A stretch of 64,000 bases of DNA from Jacaranda mimosifolia (taxonomy: Eukaryota; Streptophyta; Magnoliopsida; Lamiales; Bignoniaceae): assembly GCA_018894105.1 (NCBI GenBank), contig CM032119.1:19237246-19301245 (forward strand), read 5' to 3'. The notes beneath the pieces were generated by a model, which worked only from the letters and a program-made list of their open reading frames with translations, was not told the DNA's origin and did not search any database. A program made the translations under genes and the position numbers. Below are positions 36,601-52,100 of the stretch, piece by piece. Positions within the stretch are counted from its first letter, which is position 1, and each line of letters begins with the position of its first letter.

Positions 36601-38330
36601 AAAGGGAGTGGAGCGAAGAAATTGAAGATAAAGCACATTTGTGAGCAGAGAGCCATGTGATGGATGGCACTTGGTTGGTAGGCAGGCAAGAGTACAGCAT
36701 TGCAAAGTGCTAACAGCCAACCAACACTAAAATTATCCCATTCCCACCAAACTATACATATAGTAATTAATATTAGCTGCAGATTTTAGTTGACTGAAAA
36801 AGAAGGAACCATATCAATATCAATTTCAGATCCAATGTACAGTCCCAACACATCCATCCATCCATCCATCCATCCATCCCTCCATCCAATCTTATATGAA
36901 GAAGAAGAAGAAGAAGAAGAAGAAGAAGAAGAAAGAAATATCTACCAAGACACTGCAACTGCTATATACAAATTAATTTATGGGGTTCATCTAATCTTCT
37001 TATTATATCAAGTCTACACACTTTCTCATCCCATAAAACACATTCAACATTGCTCATGGGTTTTGTTATAAATTCCTAACCACATACATCAATGCTCAAT
37101 GGAGTAGTTATCCCTAATAACATGTGCATCTAAACAAACAAACAAGCGTTCAACAAAATGCAAGCACACACTTTGTTACAACCACAAATTCTAGTCTCAC
37201 GACAGATCCTCTATTCATTCTTATCCTAACACCCAAACAAAAGCCACTCAAAATTCAAAAAATACATAAATTTTTTTCATCCACATATATACGCAATGTC
37301 TTCATCAACAAAGGCCAATGAGAAGCAAGCAAAGTTTGTGGGGTTGCCTCGGTCCAAAAAAGAGGGCCACCCATTAATTATCACTCCACATACTTAGCTG
37401 CCTTGTAAATTTAACTTCAATTACTTTCATTTCACTCTTGGACTGGACTATATAAATAAGATCATTGATGTGAATTCTGAGAATCAATCTCTTACGATCA
37501 CGTCAAAGTAAATGACATTTTTCTCCCCCACTAAACTTATGAAAGCAAAGAACAGGTTTATCAAAAAGCATCTTTCTCACATGTATGATGATATCATTTG
37601 AGGATGTAAATGTGCAGATGCTTCTAAATATTGCAGCACATGCAATATTATAACTGAAAAGAAAAGCTGCTTAATTGAGCCTCCAATGCAACCGTTTCAA
37701 ACCTTTCTTCCTACATGAATAATTATAAAGTGAACTTGGATTAGGACAGGTCAGATTAACTTGTATATATATATATGCTTGATCATATGAAGACAAGTAG
37801 AGATGTAATACCCTAAGCTAATCGCATGACAAAGCAAGCATGAAGAAATAAGATGCCTACAGTCATGCATCATTATTATATATATCGTAAGTTTAAGTGA
37901 ACAAGTGCATCATAGTTTGAGTATGCAGCAATCCTTACCGCATCACAGTGATGTTCGGCTGCATCAAGGAAAATTAGTGATCTCAAATATAACTACTAAA
38001 GATGAATAATATTAAACCAGTAGACCAGTTCCTGGAGATGCAAAATGCAGGAGTACCATTTTATGTAAAACTGATACCACCGACACTTTCACTACAATCA
38101 AAAGAAATATTTACACTACTACATCTAACAGTTAAGTAAGAAAATTTTGAAATTCATAAAAGATTTTTTTCCCTAGACCTTTTGCACTTTAAGATGGAAA
38201 AAGTGTAAGCGCGTTCAAAAGAAAGCCTGAGAAAGGGTAAAGTGACTTGTTTGATCTTTTGCACTTTTTTCTTTTCAAACTAGAGCCCACCAAAATTGTC
38301 TTGTTAATGAACCCAAAGAATAGGTTATCT
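33678..38330. other. AT-rich intergenic region upstream of BAM3, with microsatellites
   Basis: No gene seen. Simple repeats: (AT)n 34916-34937; poly-T 35698-35720; (CATC)n 36851-36888; (GAA)n 36898-36933. The open frames across the last two are poly-Ser/His/Pro and poly-Glu artefacts of the repeats. A moderate A/T bias persists to the BAM3 promoter. Confidence 0.7.
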
Positions 38331-38342
38331 TCATAAATAAAC
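38331..38342 (+). promoter_or_regulatory. Candidate TATA box of BAM3
   Basis: TCATAAATAAAC lies about 55 bases upstream of the ATG at 38394 and is the only TATA-like element close to it. A start of transcription 25-30 bases further on would leave a short leader ending in CTTTTTTCTCAAGGAAAA. Position and sequence are suggestive only. Confidence 0.35.
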
Positions 38343-38393
38343 ATCAGCAGCCTTCATCCTTTCCCACATCTCCTTCTTTTTTCTCAAGGAAAA

Positions 38394-41573
<3,180 letters not shown>

Positions 41574-43309
41574 TGATATACATGTATATCTATGTATAAT
41601 TAAGTGGGAAAGATGTGAAAGAGACAAAGAAGTTAAAGACATACAAATATATATATATATGTGCAAAAATTTACTGATTCACCTCGCTTTAGCTGAAGCC
41701 AGACTCCAAAAAACACCACGTGACTATCTTGATAGCAGATGAAAAAAGAGTCGATATGAGACATTTTGCAACTCTGGTAAAGGAGTTGGGGGCTTGAGGC
41801 CACTGCATGGTGTATCCAAGACGGTAAGAAATTTAATGAATATTAATACATATCTTGTTCAAGGAATTAATGCATACTCATTTCATGTATAAAACTTTTA
41901 ATATCTTTTCTTTTTTTCCTATTTGGTGAAATACAAAGGATATATTATAATCTTTTTGTCTACAAACTTTTGTCAAAACTTGCATATTGATTTAATATTA
42001 TGCATATAATGATGATCCTTGTGCTGTCGATTAGAGCAATATATGTGCATTTAGATACCTATTAAGAGATTGCATACAAAATGAGTAATGTCAGGAACAA
42101 AGAAAAAAACCACAAGTGGCAAAATTAAGAAGCAAACTGGTCATAGGCACAAGAAATATCTTACCTCATGAGGTGTGTTTGTGTGTGCATGTGTGTATAC
42201 ATATAACCCCAAGGAAAATACTCAACTACCTTCCAGTACATTACCACTAAAGAACTACTTTTGCAATGGCAATGACCAAATACAACAAAACTTATTTAAA
42301 AAAGATAGAAAAGAGAAATTCCTGGATCGAATGGGGGACTAAAAGAGTAATATATATGGACTTGGGTATTCATCCAATGCTTGTAGCACATGTACGAGGT
42401 ATTATGCCATAGCCAATAATGCGCATGGGGTTAATAGATCTTTGAGGGATTTAATTTATGTAGATGTAATATATTCTTGCATAGTTTTGCATTCTCCGAC
42501 TGCACTAGCTACACCATCTTTTTGTCTGTTCTGAAAATGGCTCTTTCCACAATGGAACAGCACACAAATACTTTTATTTTCTGTAATGTTATTAGCATTC
42601 AATAGGCATGTTATATTCCAATTTCCTTTTTCTTTTTATTTTATTTTTTTCTCCAAATATTCAATGAAAATTGGAATTATGGCAGCTATGAATGGATCCA
42701 AAAGAATCTACAGTAGATGCATCAAGTGAATTTCAGTAAGATCTATGCTTTCTTAGGACGACACTAGACTTGTATAAATCCAAATCGAGGTCATTGCTGC
42801 CTATTTTTATATCAAGAGACACAACCTGTGAATAAACAATATACTGCTTCCCGACCTATGAAAATTTGAAAATGGCCAAGTAAAATTCAGAAAGAATGCA
42901 AAGGTACAAGTTCAGATTTATTAAACTCCCATCACCAAAAACTGCTACTGTAATTATATCTCTCCCACCAAAATATTGATCTTCACACAAACAGGAAAAA
43001 TAAGGAGAGGGTGAAACTACTACAATGCATTAAGTTGACAAGTTTGCAAGTAAGCCTGTACTGCAGTCTTCAGATATCTGGGAATATCCACTGATCTCAA
43101 AAAAGACACAAACATGTTAATGTTTCTAGCACCCATCAACATCAAAGTATTTTTCTCCACTATCATACAGAATTCAGCATAGTAATACAGCAGGCATATA
43201 ACAATTCTTGGTCAACAGTAAAAGAGTAATAGATTAAATGCATGCTCCCAATGTGCATTACAGCTGAAGCTTTGGACCAAGTCTTGAGTACCTCCGGCAG
43301 CAGAATCTA
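41574..43309. other. BAM3 3' UTR and intergenic DNA
   Basis: The first 250-350 bases are the likely 3' UTR, with AATGAATATTAATACA near 41836 as a possible polyadenylation region. A short GT-rich microsatellite lies at 42172-42199. No gene, RNA or transposon signature was recognised in the remainder. Confidence 0.5.
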
Positions 43310-44190
43310 ACTGTCATCCAACAACAAATCTAAGAGCCCTATTTCTCTCATTTAGCTTGATCATTCCAACATGTCCTATTAGCTTAATAGTATCAGGATG
43401 TACCTGTCCAGCCAAGGTGCTAACTGAAACATGGATTGGTTTAGGTTCCTCTTCTTCAGGCTCTAAGCTCTCCTCTTCTTCACCCAAGATCACAAACAAT
43501 CTCTTACATTTATGTCCTAGGTGATAAGGCTCGTCACAATTAAAACACAGACCTCGCCTCTTTCTATGCCCCATCTCTTCAGGGGATAGTCTCTTGATGG
43601 AAGGAATTTCTCAGATTTTCTAGGGTTCGAATTAGTGGTCTTCCAGTTTTTTATGTTTCCCCGAGCATTCTTGACATTTTTAGACCCTTTGCCCCAAGGA
43701 GTTCTACCAAGGTCTCTTGTTTTTTGGCCAGGTGGGCCCAGCAACGTGGAATTAAACATCTGCACCATCTGCTGATTTCATCTTTGAGGCCACTGATGAA
43801 GCTATTAATGAAATATTTTTCAGATAAGTTCTATTCATGCTAATCATGAAGGCCCTAAGCTCCTCAAACCTAACAGCGTACTCACTAACGGTAGATGTTT
43901 GTTTAAGCTTACTAAACTAGCCAACACGATTTTCTTCTGTCTAAAAGGAGAATCTCTGGAATTCAGAAAACCTACCATCCCCTCCTTACCTTCCACATAA
44001 TCCAAGTACCAGCTGTCTATTAGGTCCTCCATGTGCATAGCAGCTAGCAAAATCTTCTCGTGGCCACTCATGGGATTGAACAGAAAAAATTTGTGACCAC
44101 TTACTGAGCCACTTCTGAGGATTGTCTCCAATGAACTTTACAAAGTCAACCTTGGGTGTTTTGAGAGCTGAATTACTTAACTGAAACCCT
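43310..44190 (-). pseudogene. Isolated Gypsy-type gag remnant
   Basis: Minus strand from about 44165 reads VDFVKFIGDNPQKWL, then after a shift HKFFLFNPMSGHEKILLAAM and WYLDYVEGKEG. These are signature phrases of Ty3/Gypsy gag (Retrotrans_gag domain). A CCHC zinc knuckle, LCFNCDEPYHLGHKCKRLF, follows at about 43550-43490, then an acidic stretch (EEEESLEPEEEEPKP) and a stop near 43314. At least two frameshifts separate the blocks. No LTR, protease or RT could be found around it, so this is a fragment left in the space between BAM3 and the small membrane protein gene. Confidence 0.8.
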
Positions 44191-45482
44191 AATTAAAGAA
44201 AACAGCACCACTTTAAGCAGAACGGCGGTGTCTTATTTTACAAATGAAAAAAGGAACAAAAGAGAGAAACACAACTTTAAAAATAAAGTCATCTATATTG
44301 AAGAAACAGTAATTCAAGGTTTAGAATGAGAGTGAGAGGTTCGAAAAACAGAGGCGCAAAATGCAAAAATTGCATTCATGATCAACCATATGCATATTTT
44401 CATTTCATACCAAGCAATACTTCAATGTTCGATAAATTGTTCTCATGTTCAGTTATTCAACCGTAGAGATATTTTTCGAGAATATCCACACGACATTTGG
44501 CATTTATATATCTAGAAATAAGTGCATGTATGTGATAGGATAGTTCAGGTAGTCAGCTCATAATTTTTAGATCCTCAGCTCATGTCTGTATGATGGCCGA
44601 CTCTTTTTCCCAACTCCAACTAGATTCAGCTGCATCTTGCATGCACTGCACACAGAGATGCTATGATGATGTCAAATCTCTACCAAAGCAAAAGGAGAAT
44701 TTATCTCCTTGAAATTCATATAACATAATGGGGCATTAGGAAGCATGTTGGGAATCTGTTGCTCACAAAGTGTCTCATTAGAAAATAGAAATATCCAAGC
44801 GAACTTATGAACTTCACTCCTAGGAACCAATATCCCCCAAAAGGTAGCAGAGGGTTAGAAACCTTGAACAAGGAAAAGGCCTCCTAAGAACTAAATTTTT
44901 ATCTTCCACACATCAATCTGGACGTGCCTTCTTCATTGCATCTTCTAAATATGACATTAGACCATAAACTAGCACGAGAGTATTGCTTACAAGTTATGTT
45001 CAGCAAAGATTATCAAAACTTGACCCCTTTCTAACTAAATTGATTTTACACTCCACAACTTCATGCCGTCAAATACAGCCTCAGCACAAAGGATTAGCAT
45101 CTGCACCATTCTCCATCACAGCACAACAAATAGAAACAGATGCAACTATAAACTTGAAAACATACTAAATATTACTTTAATTTATAAAATTGATTTTGGA
45201 AGAATAGATTCTGAAAATTTGTGCTTAGGCAAAACCGACAGTGCGGCCGCTTCCAATTCCATAAAATTTTGATTATCATGCTTGGGTTACACAAACACAA
45301 TTCTAGTTTGGAAGATGTAATACTGAAATGCGAGGTCTCATGAGCCAAAACAATTAACAATATAGCGTCAACCAAACAGAACAGCTTCAACTCCTGAGGG
45401 TACATACAGCTATACGTACACTATGACTTACACTAAATAGTACTCCATTTTTTGGAAGAGTGAGGTATAATTAATACCCATT
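44191..45482. other. Intergenic DNA and probable 3' UTR of the small membrane protein gene
   Basis: Nothing recognisable on either strand. The part next to 45483 should contain the 3' UTR of the minus-strand gene. The open stretch 44983-45168 has no homologue that I recognise and ends without features. Confidence 0.45.
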
Positions 45483-45785
45483 TTAGGACTGTTTTGTCGG
45501 CAGCGGCCCGGTGGAAGCGGGATCAGAACTGGAACGGCGGAGACTTTCAATCAAATCACCGAGCTCCTTGCGCGCTGACTCTCTGCCGAACATAAACCCA
45601 TACCTGGCGTCAAATAAAAGGCAGATTACAATATTAATAACACAAAATAAAGATGGAAAAAGATATGAAGAGAGATTAGAAATGTGGGAAAAGAGGGGTG
45701 GAAGGCAATAAGAATACCAGAAGGAGACGGCGGAGAAGACGCCGGCGGTGGCAACCGTCTGTATGAGAGTGAAGCTCTTCTGCAT
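45483..45785 (-). CDS. Small two-exon gene for a 62-residue single-pass membrane protein
   Basis: Exon 1 is 45785-45718 and exon 2 is 45603-45483, with a 114-bp GT..AG intron. The join rebuilds a Trp codon (TG|G) and gives 62 residues plus stop. The protein begins MQKSFTLIQTVATAGVFSAV. Residues about 5-28 form one hydrophobic helix, followed by GRESARKELGDLIESLRR, an amphipathic charged stretch, and a polar Ser/Pro-rich tail. Unspliced reading gives a 100-residue frame whose middle is a hydrophobic, T-rich intron translation, and the splice consensus and normal composition favour the spliced form. Codon use is GC-rich, unlike the flanks. I recall similar short uncharacterised plant proteins but cannot name a function. 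A mitochondrial or endoplasmic location is possible and untested. Confidence 0.75.
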   Translation of the reverse strand: MQKSFTLIQTVATAGVFSAVSFWYSYCLPPLFSHISNLSSYLFPSLFCVINIVICLLFDARYGFMFGRESARKELGDLIESLRRSSSDPASTGPLPTKQS

Positions 45786-46815
45786 CTTCTATTTTGTTAG
45801 TAAGACTAATTAAAGGTTAATTTTACGGTAGTCCTTTACATACGTAATTGTTACTTTTTGAATTCTAAACTTTTAATATGTTAATTTGATAATTCAACTT
45901 TATTTATTAAATACTAGAGATTTTTAAAATAATTATTTATTTTTATATAATATTATAATTTTTTAATATTTTAGTTTGTTTAGTCAAATTTTTAGATTAA
46001 AGAGTACTTATTATAAAAAATTTGAGAAAGTGATACTAGTTAGGCTATAGAATGACAATAGCTTATTTTAAATAGTAGTTACTATAAACGTTATAATAAT
46101 GTTATAGTGGTGGAGCTATAAAATGATAGTATGATTTAAAAAAATAATTTATTTAGGATTTTAAAAAATGCATAGGTTACCCATTTTCGTATTACATAAA
46201 TCAACAGTTAATTACTCTAACCTCCTAAAATTTGGCTAATTTATATAAAAATCCACACATTGAAGAAATTATAAGGACCCCTAATGTTTTGCTTCATTTA
46301 ATATTTTTCAAAATTCATTAGCGTCCATTAAAAAATTGTTGATGTCATCCAAAAATTTATATGAAAATCCCAAATGCCCTTTGGTTACCAATATAGTTAT
46401 TTTTTTAGAAGAAAATGCCTTGGGACCTATTTATAATATTTTTAAGATTATAAGATTTTATTTTTTAATTTTTTTGTAAGCCATTGTGATGCTGCACAGA
46501 GATGAAGTCATGATCCTTTTCAATGGTCAACAATGTTTGAAGTTCTCTTTTTCTAAAATGCAGTGCAAAGAGTTCTTTCTCAACACCGAAAGGTTCTCGA
46601 AATTTGTAATTTTTTGCGAATGATTTCTTATGTTCAATTTCTCTCTAAGGTTCTTTTTTTTGGGAGGACGCCTTGCTTAGAGGGCTTAATAAATTGGGCT
46701 CTTTGGCCTTTATATTCATTTATTGTTTTGATTTATTGGGCCTTTTGTAGTCCTTTTTAACTTTTTTACCCTTGTTGACTTAATTAATCACAGTCAATTA
46801 GAAAAAAATTCTAAA
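45786..46815. other. AT-rich intergenic DNA
   Basis: Contains the promoter of the minus-strand small gene (right of 45785) and then A/T-rich DNA up to the Mutator-like element. The open frame at 46563-46760 has no recognisable content. Confidence 0.45.
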
Positions 46816-46823
46816 CCTACTTT

Positions 46824-46915
46824 TACTTTAGTGTTCAGTCCATATTTGAATTTTTACATACTAAACTCCCCACTTTTTCACAAAAGTTAGGAATCACTCC
46901 CCATATCTTTTAGAA
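46824..46915 (+). repeat. Left terminal inverted repeat of the MULE
   Basis: TTTAGTGTTCAGTCCATATT and the following TGAATTTTT, ACTAAACTCCCCA and AATCACTCCCCAT blocks are matched in inverted orientation at 60715-60818. The similarity is about 90-100 bp long with small indels. Confidence 0.8.
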
Positions 46916-47459
46916 AGACCTGTATACCCTTGCAGCTGGAAAAAACAACAAGAATACCTGAAAAATGCGTTCTCTCTTCAGAAGAACGCTTTCTTTTTTT
47001 TATTTTTGCCTAAAATCGACTTCTCCAAGCGCCAAAAGAAAAAGGTGCGAAATCGTTCCTCTGCCACTGACGTGAGAAGAAGAAGAAGAAGTGAAAAAAA
47101 AAAAAGCAACAAAATTTCTGCCATATTTCTATGATAATGGAAGGAAAAACAGCTGCAAAAAGAAGCAAAGCATAAAAAGAAGTGAAGAAGAAGAACAAAG
47201 GTATGTTTTCTGCATTTGAAACTCCAAATGTTCGTGATTCTTTAGTGTTGCGCTTATTTCTTGTCTATTTTCTCATGCTTAGGGTTTTTATTCCTTTTTT
47301 AGTCGTGAAACACTTGAACGCATTTGATATATGTATGATTTCTATTGTGATATAGGAAGTTCTGATTTGTACTTGAAGGTCATGAAAGTTGCACTTCACC
47401 TTTTAGGGGTTTATACTTCATTTTAACTGAAATTATATGGTGAAATTATATTATAAAAC

Positions 47460-49110
47460 TATCTGAATGTGGTAGTGTGTTATCTGTAGTACAGAACATG
47501 CAAGAATGCAGTACACATTAGCAAAAGTGTAGTATAAAACATTAAAATTGGTACTAAACGTAAGGCATAAATGTAATATATAATCTGTGTAGGCGTTGTA
47601 CATTTTAGAAGCAAATACAGTATAAAACATTCAAACGGGCAGTGCACTTTAGGCATAGGTGTAGTATATAATATGTTGTTGCAGTACATTTTAGAAACAA
47701 ACGCATATAGTATAAAGCATTCAAGACTGCAGTACACATTAGGCAAAATGTAGTATATAATCTAAATAGCTGCAATACATGTTGGCGCATTTGGAGAACA
47801 CTTAAGGCAAAAGTGTAGCACCAAATCTCTATAGATGCAGTTAAATTTCAGGAACTAATTTAGTATAAAACATTCAAACTGGCAGTACACTTTAGCATAA
47901 GTGTAGTATATAATCTGCGTTGTTGCAGTACATTTTGAAAATAAATGTATGTAGTATAAAGCATTCAAACTTGCAGTACACATTAGGCAAAAGGTAGTAT
48001 ATAATCTGCATAGGTGCAGTACATTTTTGCGCATTTGGAGTACACTTTAGGCAAAAGTGTAACATAAAATCACTATAGGTGCAGTACATTTCAGAAACAA
48101 AGTAGTATAAAAAATTAAAATTGGCAGTACACTTTAGACATAAGTGTAGTATATAATATGTGTTGCTGCAATACATTTTAGAAAGATATGTATGTAGTAT
48201 AAAGCATTCAAACTTGCAGCATACATTAGGCAAAAGGTAGTATATAATATGAATAGCTACAATACTTTTTAGAAGCATCCGAAGTACAGTTTAGGCAAAA
48301 GTGTAGTATGAAATCTCTATTGGTGCAGTACATTTTAGAAGCAAAGTAGTATAAAATATTCAAACTGTCAGTACACTTTAGGCATAAGTGTAGTATATAT
48401 CATTCAAACTTTCTGTGGACATTAGGCAAAAGGTAGTATATAATCTGTATAACTGCAGTACATTTTATGGGCATCTGGAGTACACTTTAGATAAAAGTTA
48501 GTATAAAATCTCTGTAGGTGCAGTACATTTTAGAAACAAGTGTAGTATAAAACATTCAAACTGGCAGTACACTTTAGGCATAAAATGAGGTATATAATAT
48601 TTGTTGTTGTAGTACATTTTAGAAACAAATGTATGTGTAGTATAAAGCATTCAAGCTTACAGTATACATTAGGCAAACGGTAGTATATAATCTGAATAGC
48701 TGCAGCTTCTAGGGGTACACTTTAGGCAAAAATGTAGTATAAAATCTCTGTTGGTGCAGTACATTCTAGAAACAAATGTAGTATAAAATATTCAGACTGG
48801 TAGTACACGTTAGGCATAAGTGCAGTATAAAGCATTCAAACTTGCAGTACTCATTAGGCATCTGCAGTACATTTTAGAAGCAACTAAAGTATAAAACCTT
48901 TAAGCCTGCAGTATAAATTAAATGGAAATCTAGTATATAATCTCTGTATCTGCATTACATTTTAGAAGCAACTGTAATATAAAAAATTCAAGTCTGAAGT
49001 ATAGAATAACTGAGAGTGTAGTATATATTATGTGTTTCTAAAGTACATTTTTGAAGCTTGTGTATTAGAAAACATTCAAGCTTTTAGTACACTCTATCTA
49101 AAAGGGTTAC
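47460..49110 (+). repeat. AGTAYA array 1, inside the first intron of the ULP gene
   Basis: About 1.65 kb of degenerate repeats alternate three phrases: GCAGTACATTTTAGAARCAA, TGTAGTATAAAACATTCAAA and GGCAGTACACTTTAGGCATA. Each carries AGTACA or AGTATA. Copies are spaced irregularly and blocks are missing in places. It lies between a good donor (AAAG|GTATGT, 47201/47202) and the acceptor at 49152, so it would be spliced out. The minus-strand frames here translate to repetitive Cys/Thr peptides and are artefacts. Confidence 0.85.
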
Positions 49111-49152
49111 TTTATTATCTGTTTATATACTATTTTTCTTTTGTCATTGCAG

Positions 49153-52100
49153 CAAAGCCAAGATATTGTGATGTCTGTTCTCGTTGCTCCCCCCAATATT
49201 TTCACAGTAAATTGGAGCTTTTGAAGTCCAAAATGGGGTCCAAACATGTTGATGTATTGAAGAAGACCCATTTCTATATATACATGGATATGCCTAAGTT
49301 AAGTTCAAGCTTCATTCAGCTTGAAGCTATACTTAGGAGGTTTGACCCAAAAAAGCTCTCATTTCATTTTGCGGAGGGGGTTGAGGTTCCTTTTTCTACA
49401 GCTGAATTTTCAATGGTTTTAGGGTTGCCACATGTGGGGCAATCTGTTGATATAACATTGAAGATGAAGTCTTCAACCTTTGACCACCTTTTTCCTGGAA
49501 AGCTACAGAATATAACTAGATCCGAAATAGCAAAAAACTCGAGGAGTATGTGTATAAGGATAGTGTGGAGGACTTGAATAATTTTTGTAGGTTGTACATA
49601 GTTTTTGTTTTTAATTGTATTCTATTTCCAACATCTAATTATTAGACTCCATGATTTCTCCTACCATACTTGGACAATTTGTCTAGAGTTGGTCTGTATG
49701 CATGGGGCATAGCTGCATACAATTTTCTTGTCCAAGATATGAAGAACCATTTAGGAGTAGGTGGAGAAAGAAGAAAAAAGTATATTGTTGGGTGTACAGT
49801 CGGCTTGATGGTAAGTGTTTGCTTTATTTTTCTAATAGCATTGATTATATTTATATTCAAGTGAGTATAATTTTTCGATTTATGAATGACAGGCATGGGT
49901 TTATGAACGCATCCCGTCACTTGTTACACCAGTGAGTTTGTTTGAATTTCCACGCTTTTACAACTGGAATGATAGCAAACTCCCACAAAATGTAGAGCAG
50001 ACAGAGAATAAATTGAAGCAAGTTACAGCAGATATGGTAATAATTGTAATAATTCATTATTTATTTTTTGTATAATAATTTGAATTTGATAATTATTTCC
50101 ATTGTAATAGGTTGTAGCCCTCAACCCTGCTCCAGAGGAGTTAGAATTGGAATATTTGATCGAGAAATCAGAGGCTGCCGGTACTGCCATCAGTGAAGTC
50201 CATGTCTGTGATCATACGATATAAAACAATTATTGCAGCTAAAGGTGAAGAAATTAAATCATTGAAAGAAAAAATTGCTTCATTCGAATACATGGCAATG
50301 AAGGAACAGGGTGAGGAAGAAGAGACTGATGGGGTGGAGCTTGAGCAGGAAGTTGGTGAGTATGTGCATGAGGGGGTACTTGATTTGGTACATGATGCAC
50401 AGAAAGAAGGAGATGATTCTGAAGACACGGTGGATGAAGAAAGTCGAACTGAAGAACCTCATGATCCTTTAGATTCCCCCACACCTTTGAAGACAAAACA
50501 TTATATACCAATTCAAGCGGCTGAGTTCGAGGAATCTGAAATTGAAGTGGCTAATGTCATGTCTTCGATTGTGACAAATGTGCGCAATCGAGAAGACAGG
50601 AAGCCAAAATAGAAATCTCCAGATTTCGTCAGCCCCCCCAGCACCACACCAGCCAAAAGAGCAAGACAAGTGACAAAAACCTATCGTCCTCGTCCTCGTG
50701 CACGAAAAAACAAAGAACAAGAAGAGAAAAAGGTGTTGTGCACTACTTAATGTTTTATTTTTTTGCTACTTGCATTTCATTTGTAACCTGTCTGTTTGTA
50801 ATAAATATTATGATATCTTATACTTGATTGGTTGACATTTGCACTTAATGGATGATGTCTTATACTTCATGCTGATGATACTTGCACTTATGTACTGATC
50901 TTTTCTACTTTAATAGTTAACACTTTATACCTAATGTGCTTGAGTTTTGTACACCATATTGGTGATGTCTGTACTTCATGTGCTTATCTTTTCTACTTCA
51001 ACAGTTGACACTTTACACCTAATGTGCTTGAGTAAAGGGTATGCCATGTTGGTGATGTCTGTACTTCATGTGCTTATCTTTTCTACTTCAACAGTTGACA
51101 TTTTACATCTAATGTGCTTGAGTAGAGGGTACACCATGTTGGTGATGTCTGTACTTCATGTGCTTATCTTTTCTACTTCAACAGTTTGTGCTTAAGTTTT
51201 GTACTCCACATTGGTGGTATCTGTACTTCATGTGCTTTTCTTTTATACTTCAATAGTTGACACTTTATACCTATGTGCTTGAGTTTTGTACTCCATGTTG
51301 GTGATGTCTGTACTTTGTGTGCTTATCTTTTCTACTTCAACAGTTGACACTTTACACCTAATGTGCTTGAGTAGAGGGTACACCATGTTGGTGATGTCTG
51401 TACTTCATGTGCTTATCTTTTCTACTTCAACAGTTTGTGCTTGAGTTTTATACTCCATGTTGGTGATTTCTATACTTCATGTGCTTTTCTTTTATACTTC
51501 ATAGTTGACACTTTATACCTATGTGCTTGAGTTTTGTACTCCATGTTGGTGATGTCTGTACTTCATCTGCTTATCTTTTCTACTTCAACAGTTGACACTT
51601 TACACCTAATGTGCTTGAGTAAAGGGTACACCATGTTGGTGATGTCTATACTTCATGTGCTTATCTTTTCTACTTCAACAGTTTGTGCTTGAGTTTTGTA
51701 CTCCACATTGGTGGTATCTGTACTTCATGTGCTATCTTTTCTACTTCAATAGTTGATACTTTGTACCTATGTGCTATGTTTTGTACCCCAGGTGGCAGAT
51801 GAACCAATCCAGGTGGTAGATGAACCAATCCTAGTGGCAGATGAACCAACCATCACAAAGACTGAAGTGGCCGATCCATATAAAGGAAGGACTGATTATA
51901 GAGGACTTGCTCTTATTCCAGTAGAAGAGCGAGAAGTCATTGACAACTTTGTCAGAAGAGATAATTTGAGGTAACAAAATTTGCTTATTGTTTTTCTGTT
52001 GGATAAATTGGTATCTGACCTAACAATTCACAATTGTGTAGGGTGACTGTATGGGAAGGAGCAAGACATTTTCTGGATGGAAAAAACCTTTGTGAGCTCT

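Noticed and set aside
36790..37071. 93-codon frame with a long Glu run
   Set aside because: Produced by the (CATC)n and (GAA)n microsatellites.
47480..48278. Minus-strand open frames of 88-128 codons rich in Cys-Thr-Ala phrases
   Set aside because: They are translations of AGTAYA array 1; the repeated peptide follows the DNA repeat and there is no start context or family resemblance.
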